A stretch of 64,000 bases of DNA from Dryocola sp036489025 (GTDB lineage: Bacteria > Pseudomonadota > Gammaproteobacteria > Enterobacterales > Enterobacteriaceae), in contig DASXGN010000035.1 of NCBI GenBank assembly GCA_036489025.1, positions 62,001 to 126,000 on the forward strand, written 5' to 3'. Below the pieces are notes generated by a model. The model saw nothing but the letters and a program-made list of their open reading frames with translations, ran no database searches and was not told the DNA's origin. Of the stretch, positions 36,227 to 45,299 are shown one piece after another (the first letter of the stretch is position 1; every line of letters starts with the position of its first letter). The translations under genes and the position numbers were made by a program.

Positions 36227-37735
36227 TTAAGAAGCTAACGACAGCGAAGGTTTACCCACCTGCTTTGCCAGCCATTGAGCGACGCGCGCCTGCTGTTCAT
36301 CAGTCAGCCACATCCCTAACTTAGTCCGGCGCCAAATCGCATCGTCTACGCGTTTCACCCACTCGTGCTCGGCCAGATAGCGCAGCTCTGCCTCGTAAAA
36401 CTCATGGCCAAAATCTTCGCCCAGGTCGCTGACGCTCGTCGCACCGGCCAGCATAACCTCAGCGTTGCTGCCGTAGGTGCGGGCCAGGCGACGCGCGAGA
36501 CTCTCGCTCAGGAAGGTATAACGGCGGCGAAGCTGGGCCGCAAAGTCATCGCGATCGCCGGTAATGTCCCCGCCGGGCAGCTTGCTGCCTTTGGTCCATG
36601 CCGGACCCATTTTTGGATACCAGGCTTGCAGCTTATCCAGCGCGTGTTCCGCCAGCTTGCGATAGGTCGTCAGTTTGCCGCCAAACACCGACAGCAGCGG
36701 CGCTTTACCGTTTTCGTCGTGAATATCGAGCGTGTAATCGCGGGTGATGGCCTGCGGTGAGTCAGATTCGTCATCGCACAGCGGGCGCACGCCGGAATAG
36801 GTCCAGACGATATCTTCGCGGGTCAGCGTCTTTTTAAAGTGTTCGTTGTACACGTCGAGGAGGTATTTCACCTCGCTCTCTTCGATATGCACGGCTTTAG
36901 GGTCGCCTTTGTACTCCACGTCAGTGGTGCCGATTATCGAGAATTCGTCCATCCACGGAATGACAAACACAATGCGCTTATCTTCGTTTTGCAGAATGTA
37001 GGCCTGCTTCTGGTTGTGAACGCGCGGCACGACGATATGGCTGCCTTTAATCAGGCGGATACCGTAAGGAGACGGCAGCTTCAGGCCGTCATCGAAGAAG
37101 TCTTTCACCCACGGGCCGGTAGCGTTGACCAGGCCGCGTGCGCGCCAGGTAAAGGTTTCGCCGCTATCAATGTCCTGCGCTTCAACAATCCAGAGGCCGT
37201 TTTCACGGCGGGCGCTGGTGGCACGGGTACGGGTTTTCACCTCGCCTCCTTTGCGCGTCACCATCTGCGCGTTCGCCAGAACCAGGCGCGCATCGTCCAC
37301 CCAACAGTCTGAATATTCGAAACCGCGCACGATTTCAGGTTTCAGGACCGAATCTGCGCCAAAACGCAAACCGGTTGAAGCCGGCAGGCTGGTGCGCTTG
37401 CCCAGATGGTCGTACATAAACAGGCCGATGCGAATCATCCACGCCGGGCGAAGATGCGGGCGGTGCGGCAGGCGAAAACGCATCGGGAAGGCGATATGCG
37501 GAGCCATGTTCAGCAGCACTTCACGCTCGGCCAAAGCCTCGCTCACCAGCCGGAATTCGTAGTGTTCCAGGTAGCGCAATCCGCCGTGGATCAGTTTTGA
37601 ACTGGCGGAGGACGTAGCGCAGGCCAGGTCTTGCCCCTCCAGCATTAACACGGATAGCCCGCGGCCTGCGGCATCCGCCGCGATGCCAGCGCCGTTAATT
37701 CCGCCGCCGATGACAATCAGATCTTTGGTTTCCAT
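36227..37735 (-). CDS. glpD: GlpD, aerobic glycerol-3-phosphate dehydrogenase
   Basis: FAD-dependent membrane-associated enzyme oxidising sn-glycerol 3-phosphate to dihydroxyacetone phosphate and reducing quinone; 502 residues. The start METKDLIVIGGG is chosen from E. coli over an in-frame start five codons earlier; GAGGG lies upstream of this ATG. The N-terminal FAD motif GGGINGAGIAADAAGRG is intact. It is divergent from glpEGR, and two GlpR operators lie 13 bases upstream of the start. Its orientation relative to malT is opposite to E. coli. Confidence 0.98.
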   Translation of the reverse strand: METKDLIVIGGGINGAGIAADAAGRGLSVLMLEGQDLACATSSASSKLIHGGLRYLEHYEFRLVSEALAEREVLLNMAPHIAFPMRFRLPHRPHLRPAWMIRIGLFMYDHLGKRTSLPASTGLRFGADSVLKPEIVRGFEYSDCWVDDARLVLANAQMVTRKGGEVKTRTRATSARRENGLWIVEAQDIDSGETFTWRARGLVNATGPWVKDFFDDGLKLPSPYGIRLIKGSHIVVPRVHNQKQAYILQNEDKRIVFVIPWMDEFSIIGTTDVEYKGDPKAVHIEESEVKYLLDVYNEHFKKTLTREDIVWTYSGVRPLCDDESDSPQAITRDYTLDIHDENGKAPLLSVFGGKLTTYRKLAEHALDKLQAWYPKMGPAWTKGSKLPGGDITGDRDDFAAQLRRRYTFLSESLARRLARTYGSNAEVMLAGATSVSDLGEDFGHEFYEAELRYLAEHEWVKRVDDAIWRRTKLGMWLTDEQQARVAQWLAKQVGKPSLSLAS

Positions 37736-37747
37736 GCTGCCCTCACA

Positions 37748-37787
37748 CACTTTCGTTAAAGCTCATAAATGTTCGTTATCGCTCATA
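37748..37787. promoter_or_regulatory. Tandem GlpR operators overlapping the glpD promoter
   Basis: Two 20-base units lie directly end to end: 37748-37767 (core TTTCGTTAAAGCTCAT) and 37768-37787 (core TGTTCGTTATCGCTCAT). Both follow the GlpR form WATKYTCGWW-WWCGAMMATW, the second more closely. A TATTAT -10 for glpD (minus, 37785-37790) overlaps the second unit, consistent with repression by GlpR. Confidence 0.75.
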
Positions 37788-37938
37788 ATAGCAAGCGATC
37801 GCGCTTTTGGTAACGAAAAAAAAACATTTCTGCGTGATATGGATAACATTATGGCGTTAATATCAGCGGCCAGAAGCGGGTTTCGCTTAGTATGAGCGTT
37901 GCCCGTCCCCTTTCCTTTATCTGCACGTGAGCAAAGCC

Positions 37939-38268
37939 ATGGATCATTTTGAATGTATTGGTGTTGAAGAAGCGCACCAGAAGCTGCAACAAAAGCTGGC
38001 GGTATTAGTAGATATCCGCGATCCGCAGAGTTTTGCGATGGGCCACACGCCGGGCGCTTTCCACCTGACTAACGACAGGCTGGTTACCTTTATGCAGCAG
38101 ACTGATTTTGATATGCCGGTGATGGTGATGTGCTATCACGGCAACAGCAGCAAGGGCGCGGCCCAGTACCTGCTCCAGCAGGGTTACGACAACGTCTACA
38201 GTATTGACGGCGGGTTTGATGCCTGGCATCGACATTTCCCGGCGGAAGTCGCCCACGGCGCGGCATAA
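37939..38268 (+). CDS. glpE: GlpE, thiosulfate sulfurtransferase (rhodanese)
   Basis: Single-domain rhodanese, 109 residues (E. coli 108). Start at MDHFECI from homology; a GTG four codons earlier is possible. The active-site Cys65 sits in the loop CYHGNSSKG, and DIRDPQSFAMGH is the conserved rhodanese N-terminal motif. First gene of glpEGR, divergent from glpD; its physiological link to glycerol 3-phosphate is unclear even in E. coli. Confidence 0.96.
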   Translation: MDHFECIGVEEAHQKLQQKLAVLVDIRDPQSFAMGHTPGAFHLTNDRLVTFMQQTDFDMPVMVMCYHGNSSKGAAQYLLQQGYDNVYSIDGGFDAWHRHFPAEVAHGAA

Positions 38269-38332
38269 GGTTCAGAAAACCCGCTCATTGCAGGTATACT
38301 GCTTCCTTTTGTACGGATTTGGTTGAAACCCT

Positions 38333-39163
38333 ATGATCATGATCACCTCGTTTGCCAACCCGCGAGTCGCGCAGGCCTTTGTCGACTATATGGCAACCCA
38401 GGGCGTTATCCTCACGATTCAACAGCATACGCAAAGCGATGTCTGGCTGGCAGACGATAGCCAGTCCTCCTTCGTGCATCGGGAGCTGGAGCAGTTTCTG
38501 GCCAATCCGGGCGACCCGCGCTACCTGGCGGCCAGCTGGTCCACGGGCGATACCGCCAGCGGCCTGCACTATCAGCGCTACCCTTTCCTTGAGACGATTC
38601 GACAAAAAGCCGGGCCGTTCACGCTGGGTATGATTGCCGCCTGCGTGCTGGTCTATCTGGCCATGCAGGTCTTCGGCGATCGCACCGTGATGGTCTGGCT
38701 TGCGTGGCCCTATGCCGACGATTTACGCTTTGAATTCTGGCGCTATTTCAGCCACGCGCTGCTGCACTTTTCACTGCTGCATATCACCTTCAACCTGCTA
38801 TGGTGGTGGTATCTCGGCGGCCCGCTGGAGAAGCGTCTCGGCAGCGGCAAGCTGATTACGCTGACGGTCATTTCCGCCCTGCTCAGCGGCTACGTACAGG
38901 CTAAATTCAGCGGCCCGCTGTTCGGCGGATTATCCGGCACGGTCTACGCGCTGATGGGCTACGTATGGCTGCGGGGCGAGCGCGATCCAGAGAGCGGAAT
39001 CTACATGCAGCGTAGCCTGATGGCCTTTGCGGTACTGTGGATTGTGCTGGGCTACTTCGATATTTTAGGCCTGTCGATTGCCAACGCGGCCCACGTTACC
39101 GGCCTGCTGGTCGGTCTTGCGATGGCGATGGTCGATACGCTACATGCGCGAAAACGAACATAA
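38333..39163 (+). CDS. glpG: GlpG, rhomboid intramembrane serine protease
   Basis: Encodes 276 residues, the same length as E. coli. A cytosolic N-terminal domain (about 1-90) precedes six transmembrane helices. The catalytic dyad is in register with E. coli: Ser201 in GGLSGTVYALMGY and His254 in NAAHVTG. The L1 loop WRYFSHALLHFSLLHITFN carries the oxyanion-supporting His and Asn. Middle gene of glpEGR, 16 bases before glpR. Confidence 0.98.
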   Translation: MIMITSFANPRVAQAFVDYMATQGVILTIQQHTQSDVWLADDSQSSFVHRELEQFLANPGDPRYLAASWSTGDTASGLHYQRYPFLETIRQKAGPFTLGMIAACVLVYLAMQVFGDRTVMVWLAWPYADDLRFEFWRYFSHALLHFSLLHITFNLLWWWYLGGPLEKRLGSGKLITLTVISALLSGYVQAKFSGPLFGGLSGTVYALMGYVWLRGERDPESGIYMQRSLMAFAVLWIVLGYFDILGLSIANAAHVTGLLVGLAMAMVDTLHARKRT

Positions 39164-39179
39164 GAATCAGGAGCAGAGC

Positions 39180-39938
39180 GTGAAGCAAACCCAACGTCAC
39201 GACGCCATCGTCGAACTGGTTAAAAAGCAGGGGTATGTCAGCACCGAAGAGCTGGTCGAGCAGTTTTCGGTCAGCCCGCAGACCATCCGCCGTGACCTGA
39301 ATGACCTGGCCGATCGGAATATGATTATGCGCCACCACGGCGGCGCGGCGCTACCGTCCAGCTCGGTGAACACCTCCTGGCATGACCGTAAAGCCACGCA
39401 GACGGCGGAGAAAGAGCGCATTGCCCGCAAGGTCGCCAGCCAAATCCCTAACGGCGCCACGCTGTTTATCGACATTGGCACCACGCCGGAAGCCGTCGCT
39501 CACGCCCTGTTGGATCACAGTAATTTGCGCGTGGTCACCAACAACCTGAACGTGGCTAACACGCTGATGGTTAAAGAAGATTTCCGCATTATTCTGGCCG
39601 GTGGCGAACTGCGCAGCCGCGACGGCGGGATCATCGGCGAAGCAACGCTGGATTTCATCTCTCAGTTCCGCCTCGACTTCGGCATTCTGGGCATCAGCGG
39701 CATCGACGGCGACGGCTCGCTGCTGGAGTTCGATTACCACGAGGTGCGCACCAAGCGCGCGATTATCGATAACTCGCGCTGTGTGATGCTGGTTGTTGAC
39801 CACTCGAAGTTTGGCCGGAATGCGATGGTTAACCTCGGCAGTATCAGCCTGGTCGACCAGGTTTATACGGACGTGATGCCGCCTGCGGGTGTAATGCAGG
39901 TTATTACGGACAATAACGTTGTGCTGGAGCTTTGCTGA
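39180..39938 (+). CDS. glpR: GlpR, glycerol-3-phosphate regulon repressor
   Basis: DeoR-family repressor released by glycerol 3-phosphate, 252 residues as in E. coli. It begins with GTG at 39180 (MKQTQRHDAIVELV), preceded by AGGAG seven bases upstream; an upstream in-frame ATG would read through glpG and is rejected. The N-terminal HTH YVSTEELVEQFSVSPQTIRRDL and C-terminal sugar-phosphate domain (FIDIGTTPEAVAHAL, SGIDGDGSLLEFD) are clear. Intact here, although some K-12 lines carry glpR mutations. Likely targets in the window are the tandem operators at glpD. Confidence 0.97.
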   Translation: MKQTQRHDAIVELVKKQGYVSTEELVEQFSVSPQTIRRDLNDLADRNMIMRHHGGAALPSSSVNTSWHDRKATQTAEKERIARKVASQIPNGATLFIDIGTTPEAVAHALLDHSNLRVVTNNLNVANTLMVKEDFRIILAGGELRSRDGGIIGEATLDFISQFRLDFGILGISGIDGDGSLLEFDYHEVRTKRAIIDNSRCVMLVVDHSKFGRNAMVNLGSISLVDQVYTDVMPPAGVMQVITDNNVVLELC

Positions 39939-39951
39939 CTGGTTTGCCAAC

Positions 39952-39978
39952 GCGCTCACCCTCTATGAGAGTGAGCGC
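39952..39978. terminator. Hairpin between glpR and glgP
   Basis: GCGCTCAC (39952-39959) pairs with GTGAGCGC (39971-39978), with CCTCTATGAGA between, separating two convergent genes. It lacks a T tract. It is the right-hand edge of the inverted glp block. Confidence 0.5.
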
Positions 39979-39990
39979 AAAGGTGACAGG

Positions 39991-42438
39991 CTATAGCCGC
40001 ACCGGCTTGATATGCCAAATCTCATCGGCGTATTCCTGAATGGTCCTGTCCGACGAGAAATAGCCCATGTTGGCAATATTGTGCATGGCGCGAATCGTCC
40101 ACTCCTCCGGCTGGCGGTACAGCTCATCCACCTTATCCTGGCAGTCCACGTAGCTGCGGTAGTCCGCCAGCACCTGGTAGTGGTCGCCAAAGTTAATCAG
40201 CGAATCCAGCAGATCGCGGTAGCGCGTGGGTTCACCGGGGCTGAACATGCCGCTGCCAATCTGCGTCAGCACCTGATGCAGCTCTTCATCCTTTTCATAG
40301 TATTCACGCGGCTTATAGCCGTTACGCCTGAGCGCTTCGACTTCCTCCGCCGTATTGCCAAAGATAAAGATATTTTCAGCGCCAACGTGCTCCAGCATCT
40401 CAACGTTTGCGCCGTCGAGCGTGCCGATAGTCAGCGCGCCGTTCAGGGCGAACTTCATGTTGCTGGTACCGGACGCCTCGGTGCCCGCCAGGGAAATCTG
40501 CTCGGAGAGATCCGCCGCCGGAATGATTATCTGCGCCAGGCTCACGCTGTAGTTCGGGATAAACACCACCTTCAGCCGGTCTTTCACATCCGGGTCGTTA
40601 TTTATCACCGCCGCCACGTCGTTGATAAGATGAATGATGTGCTTCGCCATGTAGTACGCTGAGGCCGCTTTGCCGGCAAAGATATTCACTCGCGGAACCC
40701 AGTCGGCCGTGGGGTCAGCTTTAATACGGTTATAGCGCTCCACCACGTGCAGAATGTTCATCAGCTGGCGTTTGTATTCGTGAATGCGTTTGATCTGCAC
40801 GTCAAACAACGCGTTCGGGTTCACTACCACGTTGAGCTGTTGCCCAATGTACTCCGCCAGACGTTTCTTGTTCGCCAGCTTCGCTTTGCGCACGTCCTCG
40901 TGCACCGTCGGATAATCAATGTGCTGTTTGAGATCGTTCAGCTGGCTGAGATCGGTACGCCAGGTGCGGCCAATGTTTTCGTCCAGAACTTCCGAAAGCG
41001 ACGGGTTTGCCAGCGCCAGCCAGCGGCGCGGCGTGACGCCATTGGTTTTATTGCAGAAACGCATCGGGAAGATGGTGGCAAAGTCGGCAAACAGCGACTG
41101 AACCATCAGGTTTGAATGCAGTTCGGAAACGCCGTTCACTTTGTGGCTGGCCACTACCGCAAGCCACGCCATGCGCACCCGTCGCCCGTTCGACTCGTCG
41201 ATAATCGAGGTACGCCCCAGCAGCCCAGTATCGCTTGGGTACTGCTCTTGCAATGTTTTCAGGAAGTAGTCATTAATCTCAAAGATGATTTGCAGATGGC
41301 GCGGCAGGATTTTGCCGAGCATATCCACCGGCCAGGTTTCCAGCGCCTCGCTCATCAGCGTGTGGTTGGTATACGAGAACACCTGACAGGTCACCTCAAA
41401 GGCATCCTCCCAGCTGAACTTATGTTCGTCCATCAGCACGCGCATCAGTTCAGGAATGGACAACACCGGATGGGTGTCATTGAGGTGAATCGCAATTTTA
41501 TCCGCAAGGTTGGCGTAGGTTTTATGCAGCTGATAGTGGCGGCTGAGGATGTCCTGCACGGTGGCCGAAACCAGGAAATACTCCTGACGCAGGCGCAGCT
41601 CGCGGCCAGAATAGGTGGAATCGTCCGGATAGAGCACCCGCGAGACGTTTTCCGAATGGTTTTTATCTTCCACCGCCGCAAAATAGTCACCCTGGTTGAA
41701 TTTACCAAGGTTGATCTCGCTGCTCGCCTGAGCGTTCCACAGGCGCAGCGTGTTGGTGGCGTCAGTGTCATAGCCGGGGATTATCTGATCGTAAGCCACC
41801 GCCAGAATCTCTTCCGTTTCGACCCAGCGGGATTTCTTGCCTTCAAGCTGGACTCGCCCGCCGAAGCGCACTTTGTAGCGCGTATTATGGCGCTTAAACT
41901 CCCAGGGGTTGCCGTATTCCAGCCAATAGTCCGGCGACTCCTTCTGACGCCCGTCGACGATGTTTTGCTTAAACATCCCGTAGTCGTAGCGGATACCGTA
42001 GCCGCGCCCCGGCAGGCCAAGCGTCGCCAGCGAATCGAGGAAGCACGCAGCCAGGCGACCCAGCCCACCGTTGCCGAGGCCGGGGTCGTTTTCTTCGTCA
42101 ATCAGCTCCTCAAGATCGAGGCCCATTTCTTCCAGCGCGTTTTTGACATCTTCATAAATGCCCAGCGAAAGCAGTGCGTTAGAGAGCGTGCGGCCAATCA
42201 GAAACTCCATCGACAGGTAGTAAACCTGGCGAACCTCCTGGGAAAGCTGTGCGCGGTTGGAGCGCAGCCAGCGTTCAACTAAACGGTCGCGAACGGCGAA
42301 AAGCGTGGCGTTCAGCCACTCATGTTTATTGGCGATGGCAGGGTCTTTCCCCACCGTAAACATCAGCTTGTAGGCAATCGAGTGTTTCAACGCCTCAACG
42401 CTAAGCGTGGGTGATGCATAGGAAAAGGGTGCGTTCAT
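39991..42438 (-). CDS. glgP: GlgP, glycogen phosphorylase
   Basis: PLP-dependent GT35 enzyme releasing glucose 1-phosphate from glycogen branches; 815 residues, as in E. coli. The PLP-lysine region GTEASGTSNMKFALNGAL and the LGNGGLGRLAACFLDSLATL segment are intact. Last gene of glgBXCAP, 19 bases after glgA. It is paralogous to MalP at 30549-32951. Confidence 0.98.
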   Translation of the reverse strand: MNAPFSYASPTLSVEALKHSIAYKLMFTVGKDPAIANKHEWLNATLFAVRDRLVERWLRSNRAQLSQEVRQVYYLSMEFLIGRTLSNALLSLGIYEDVKNALEEMGLDLEELIDEENDPGLGNGGLGRLAACFLDSLATLGLPGRGYGIRYDYGMFKQNIVDGRQKESPDYWLEYGNPWEFKRHNTRYKVRFGGRVQLEGKKSRWVETEEILAVAYDQIIPGYDTDATNTLRLWNAQASSEINLGKFNQGDYFAAVEDKNHSENVSRVLYPDDSTYSGRELRLRQEYFLVSATVQDILSRHYQLHKTYANLADKIAIHLNDTHPVLSIPELMRVLMDEHKFSWEDAFEVTCQVFSYTNHTLMSEALETWPVDMLGKILPRHLQIIFEINDYFLKTLQEQYPSDTGLLGRTSIIDESNGRRVRMAWLAVVASHKVNGVSELHSNLMVQSLFADFATIFPMRFCNKTNGVTPRRWLALANPSLSEVLDENIGRTWRTDLSQLNDLKQHIDYPTVHEDVRKAKLANKKRLAEYIGQQLNVVVNPNALFDVQIKRIHEYKRQLMNILHVVERYNRIKADPTADWVPRVNIFAGKAASAYYMAKHIIHLINDVAAVINNDPDVKDRLKVVFIPNYSVSLAQIIIPAADLSEQISLAGTEASGTSNMKFALNGALTIGTLDGANVEMLEHVGAENIFIFGNTAEEVEALRRNGYKPREYYEKDEELHQVLTQIGSGMFSPGEPTRYRDLLDSLINFGDHYQVLADYRSYVDCQDKVDELYRQPEEWTIRAMHNIANMGYFSSDRTIQEYADEIWHIKPVRL

Positions 42439-42457
42439 ATCGGTGATTCCTGGATGA

Positions 42458-43891
42458 TTACATCAAGCGTTGATAAAGGTCGCGGTAAGACTGCGCCGCC
42501 ACCTGCCAGCTAAAATCCATACCCATGGCCTGGCGCTGGACAAAACGCCACAGCGACGGACGGGACCACAACACGAAGGCACGCCGAATCGCTCTTAGCA
42601 GCGACCAGGCATTACTGTCTTCAAACACGAATCCGCTGGCGATACCGTCGGCGAGGTTTTCAAGCGAGCTATCCGAGACCGTATCCGCCAGCCCGCCCGT
42701 GCGCCTCACCAACGGCAAGGTGCCGTACTTCAACCCATAGAGCTGAGTTAGACCACAGGGTTCGAAGCGGCTTGGCACCAGAATGACGTCCGCGCCGCCC
42801 ATAATGCGGTGGGAGAACGCCTCGTGATAGCCAATCTGCACGCCAACCTGGCCGGGATGCTCAGCGGCGGCGGCCAGGAAGCCTTCCTGCAACACCGCAT
42901 CACCCGCGCCCAGCAGCGCCAGCTGCCCGCCCTGCTCCAGCAGCCCCGGCAGCGCCTCAAGCACCAAATCCAACCCTTTCTGGCTGGTTAAACGGCTGAC
43001 CACCGCAAACAGCGGCGCTTTGTCGTTCACCTTCAGCCCCATCGCAACTTGCAGCTGGCGCTTATTCTCGGCTTTATCCTCCAGCGAGTCGCGGGTATAG
43101 CGTGAAGCAAGCAGGAGATCGTGGGCCGGATCCCAGATTTTGTCGTCCACGCCGTTGAGGATCCCCGACAGGCGACCTTCCCGGTGCCGCTGGCGCAGCA
43201 GCCCTTCCATACCGTAGGCAAACTGCGGCTCGGTGATTTCCCGGGCGTAGGTCGGGCTGACCGCCGTAATATGATCAGCATAGTAAAGCCCGGCCTTCAG
43301 GTAGGAAATTTGACCGTTGAACTCCAGCCCGTTCATGTCGTAGAACGACCAGGGCAGATCGATTTCATTCATATGATGGGCATAAAACAGCCCCTGATAG
43401 GCCAGGTTGTGAACGGTAAACACCGACTTTGCCGGGTTGCCGCGCGCGCGCAAATACGCCGGAGCAAGCCCCGCGTGCCAGTCGTGCGCATGCACGATAT
43501 CCGGCCGCCAGAAGGGGTCCAGCCCGCAAGCCATCTCGCAGGCAACCCAGCCGAGCAGCGCAAAACGCTTCACGTTGTCGGGGTAGGCAAACTGGTTGGT
43601 ATCGTGATACGGACTGCCAGGCCTGTCGTACAAATGCGGGGCGTCAATCAGGTAAATGCCGACGCCGTTGAAGTGGCCGTATAGCAAAGTCATATGACCC
43701 GCAAAGGTGTCACGGTGGGCAATCACCTGCACATCGGCAATACCCCGGCGAATATCCGGGAAAGCAGGTAACAATACGCGTGATTCCACGCCCCCTGCTA
43801 TCTGGGCCGCAGGCAGCGCGCCGATAACGTCAGCAAGGCCACCGGTTTTCAACAGTGGAAATATTTCAGAACATACATGTAAGACCTGCAT
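42458..43891 (-). CDS. glgA: GlgA, glycogen synthase (ADP-glucose)
   Basis: GT5 enzyme extending alpha-1,4-glucan from ADP-glucose, 477 residues as in E. coli. The N-terminal KTGGLADV motif carries Lys15, which binds ADP-glucose. The C-terminal EPCGLTQLYGLKYG motif with the catalytic Glu and the RRTGGLADTV repeat of KTGG are present. A 110-base gap with a strong hairpin separates it from glgC. Confidence 0.98.
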   Translation of the reverse strand: MQVLHVCSEIFPLLKTGGLADVIGALPAAQIAGGVESRVLLPAFPDIRRGIADVQVIAHRDTFAGHMTLLYGHFNGVGIYLIDAPHLYDRPGSPYHDTNQFAYPDNVKRFALLGWVACEMACGLDPFWRPDIVHAHDWHAGLAPAYLRARGNPAKSVFTVHNLAYQGLFYAHHMNEIDLPWSFYDMNGLEFNGQISYLKAGLYYADHITAVSPTYAREITEPQFAYGMEGLLRQRHREGRLSGILNGVDDKIWDPAHDLLLASRYTRDSLEDKAENKRQLQVAMGLKVNDKAPLFAVVSRLTSQKGLDLVLEALPGLLEQGGQLALLGAGDAVLQEGFLAAAAEHPGQVGVQIGYHEAFSHRIMGGADVILVPSRFEPCGLTQLYGLKYGTLPLVRRTGGLADTVSDSSLENLADGIASGFVFEDSNAWSLLRAIRRAFVLWSRPSLWRFVQRQAMGMDFSWQVAAQSYRDLYQRLM

Positions 43892-43961
43892 TATCGCTCC
43901 CGTATGGCAAGTCGCGGCGTCGTCTTTTTGTCAGGTACAGGCGCCGAACGATAAAATGACA

Positions 43962-43983
43962 ACGCGCGGCACGCGCCGCGCGT
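43962..43983 (-). other. Strong GC hairpin in the glgC-glgA intercistronic gap
   Basis: ACGCGCGGC and GCCGCGCGT form a perfect 9-base GC-rich stem around ACGC, within the 110 bases between glgC and glgA. There is no T tract, so it is more likely a processing/stability or attenuation element than a full terminator. Confidence 0.5.
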
Positions 43984-44001
43984 GGGCCAATCCTTTACTT
44001 C

Positions 44002-45285
44002 TTAACCTTGCAGTTTGGCCAGCATTTCGCGGGTCACCAGCACAATGCCTTCTTCCGAGCGGTAAAAACGGCGCGCGTCCTCTTCGGCATTTTCCCCCAC
44101 CACCATGCCTTCCGGGATCACACAGGCGCGGTCGATAATGCAGCGACGCAGACGGCATGAGCGCCCGACCTTCACGTCCGGCAACAATACTGACGAGTCT
44201 ATGTTGCAGAATGAATTTACCCGCACGCGCGGGAACAGCACCGACTGCACGACAACCGAGCCTGAAATAATGCACCCGCCGGAAACCAGCGAGTTCAGCG
44301 TCATGCCGTGGCTGCCCGAGCGGTCCTGCACAAACTTAGCGGGCGGCAGCGGTTCCATATGCGTGCGGATCGGCCATTCCTGGTCGTACATATCCAGCTC
44401 GGGCGTCACGGATGCGAGATCGAGGTTGGCTTTCCAGTAGGCTTCCAGCGTCCCTACGTCGCGCCAGTACGGCTCTGCGTCCGGATCTGACTGGACGCAG
44501 GAGAGCGGGAACGGGTGGGCAAACGCCACGCCGGATTTCATCACGTGAGGAATGATGTCTTTGCCAAAGTCGTGGCTGGAGTTTTCATTGACGTCATCGG
44601 CCTCAAGCAGCTCGTAGAGGTAATCCGCGTCAAAAACGTAAATCCCCATGCTGGCTAACGCTTTTGTGTCGTCACCCGGCATCGACGGCGGGTTGGCAGG
44701 CTTTTCGACAAACTCAATAATCTTGTCTTCTTCGTCTACCGCCATCACGCCAAAAGCCGTGGCCTCATGCAGCGGCACCGGCATACAGGCCACCGTGCAA
44801 CGCGCGCCCTTTTCGACGTGGTCGATGAGCATGCGCGAGTAGTCCTGCTTGTAGATATGGTCCCCGGCCAGAATCACGACGTATTCAGCCTTATAGCGGC
44901 GAATGATATCGAGGTTCTGGGTGACCGCATCCGCCGTGCCGCGATACCAGTTTTCACCGTGTACGCGCTGCTGGGCGGGCAGCAGATCGACAAACTCATT
45001 CATCTCTTCACTGAAAAAGGACCAGCCGCGCTGGATATGCTGCACCAGCGTGTGGGACTGATACTGCGTGATCACGCCAATGCGGCGGATCCCGGAGTTA
45101 ATACAGTTGGATAATGCAAAGTCGATAATGCGGAACTTGCCGCCAAAGTGAACGGCGGGCTTGGCCCGCGTCGAGGTTAAATCTTTTAATCGGGTACCGC
45201 GGCCACCTGCCAAAATCAGGGCAACAGATTTATTCGGCAGCTGTCTTGCCAACATCAGAGGATCGTTCTTCTCAAACCTAACCAT
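44002..45285 (-). CDS. glgC: GlgC, glucose-1-phosphate adenylyltransferase
   Basis: Makes ADP-glucose from glucose 1-phosphate and ATP, the committed step of glycogen synthesis; 427 residues (E. coli 431). ATG at 45285 (MVRFEKNDPLML) is preferred because AAGGAG lies eight bases upstream and the product aligns with E. coli; another ATG at 45303 overlaps the glgX stop. GGRGTRLKDL is the nucleotide-binding motif, with AKPAVHFGGKFRIIDFALSN after it for fructose-1,6-bisphosphate and substrate contacts. The C-terminus stops at KLQG, a few residues short of E. coli. Confidence 0.97.
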   Translation of the reverse strand: MVRFEKNDPLMLARQLPNKSVALILAGGRGTRLKDLTSTRAKPAVHFGGKFRIIDFALSNCINSGIRRIGVITQYQSHTLVQHIQRGWSFFSEEMNEFVDLLPAQQRVHGENWYRGTADAVTQNLDIIRRYKAEYVVILAGDHIYKQDYSRMLIDHVEKGARCTVACMPVPLHEATAFGVMAVDEEDKIIEFVEKPANPPSMPGDDTKALASMGIYVFDADYLYELLEADDVNENSSHDFGKDIIPHVMKSGVAFAHPFPLSCVQSDPDAEPYWRDVGTLEAYWKANLDLASVTPELDMYDQEWPIRTHMEPLPPAKFVQDRSGSHGMTLNSLVSGGCIISGSVVVQSVLFPRVRVNSFCNIDSSVLLPDVKVGRSCRLRRCIIDRACVIPEGMVVGENAEEDARRFYRSEEGIVLVTREMLAKLQG

Positions 45286-45299
45286 GACTGACTCCTTTT

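Noticed and set aside
39078..39179. Longer N-terminus for GlpR starting inside glpG
   Set aside because: The extra residues are out-of-frame GlpG sequence; GTG at 39180 has a good AGGAG and matches E. coli GlpR.
41116..42282. 388-codon plus-strand reading frame opposite glgP
   Set aside because: Antisense shadow of GlgP with no recognisable domain.
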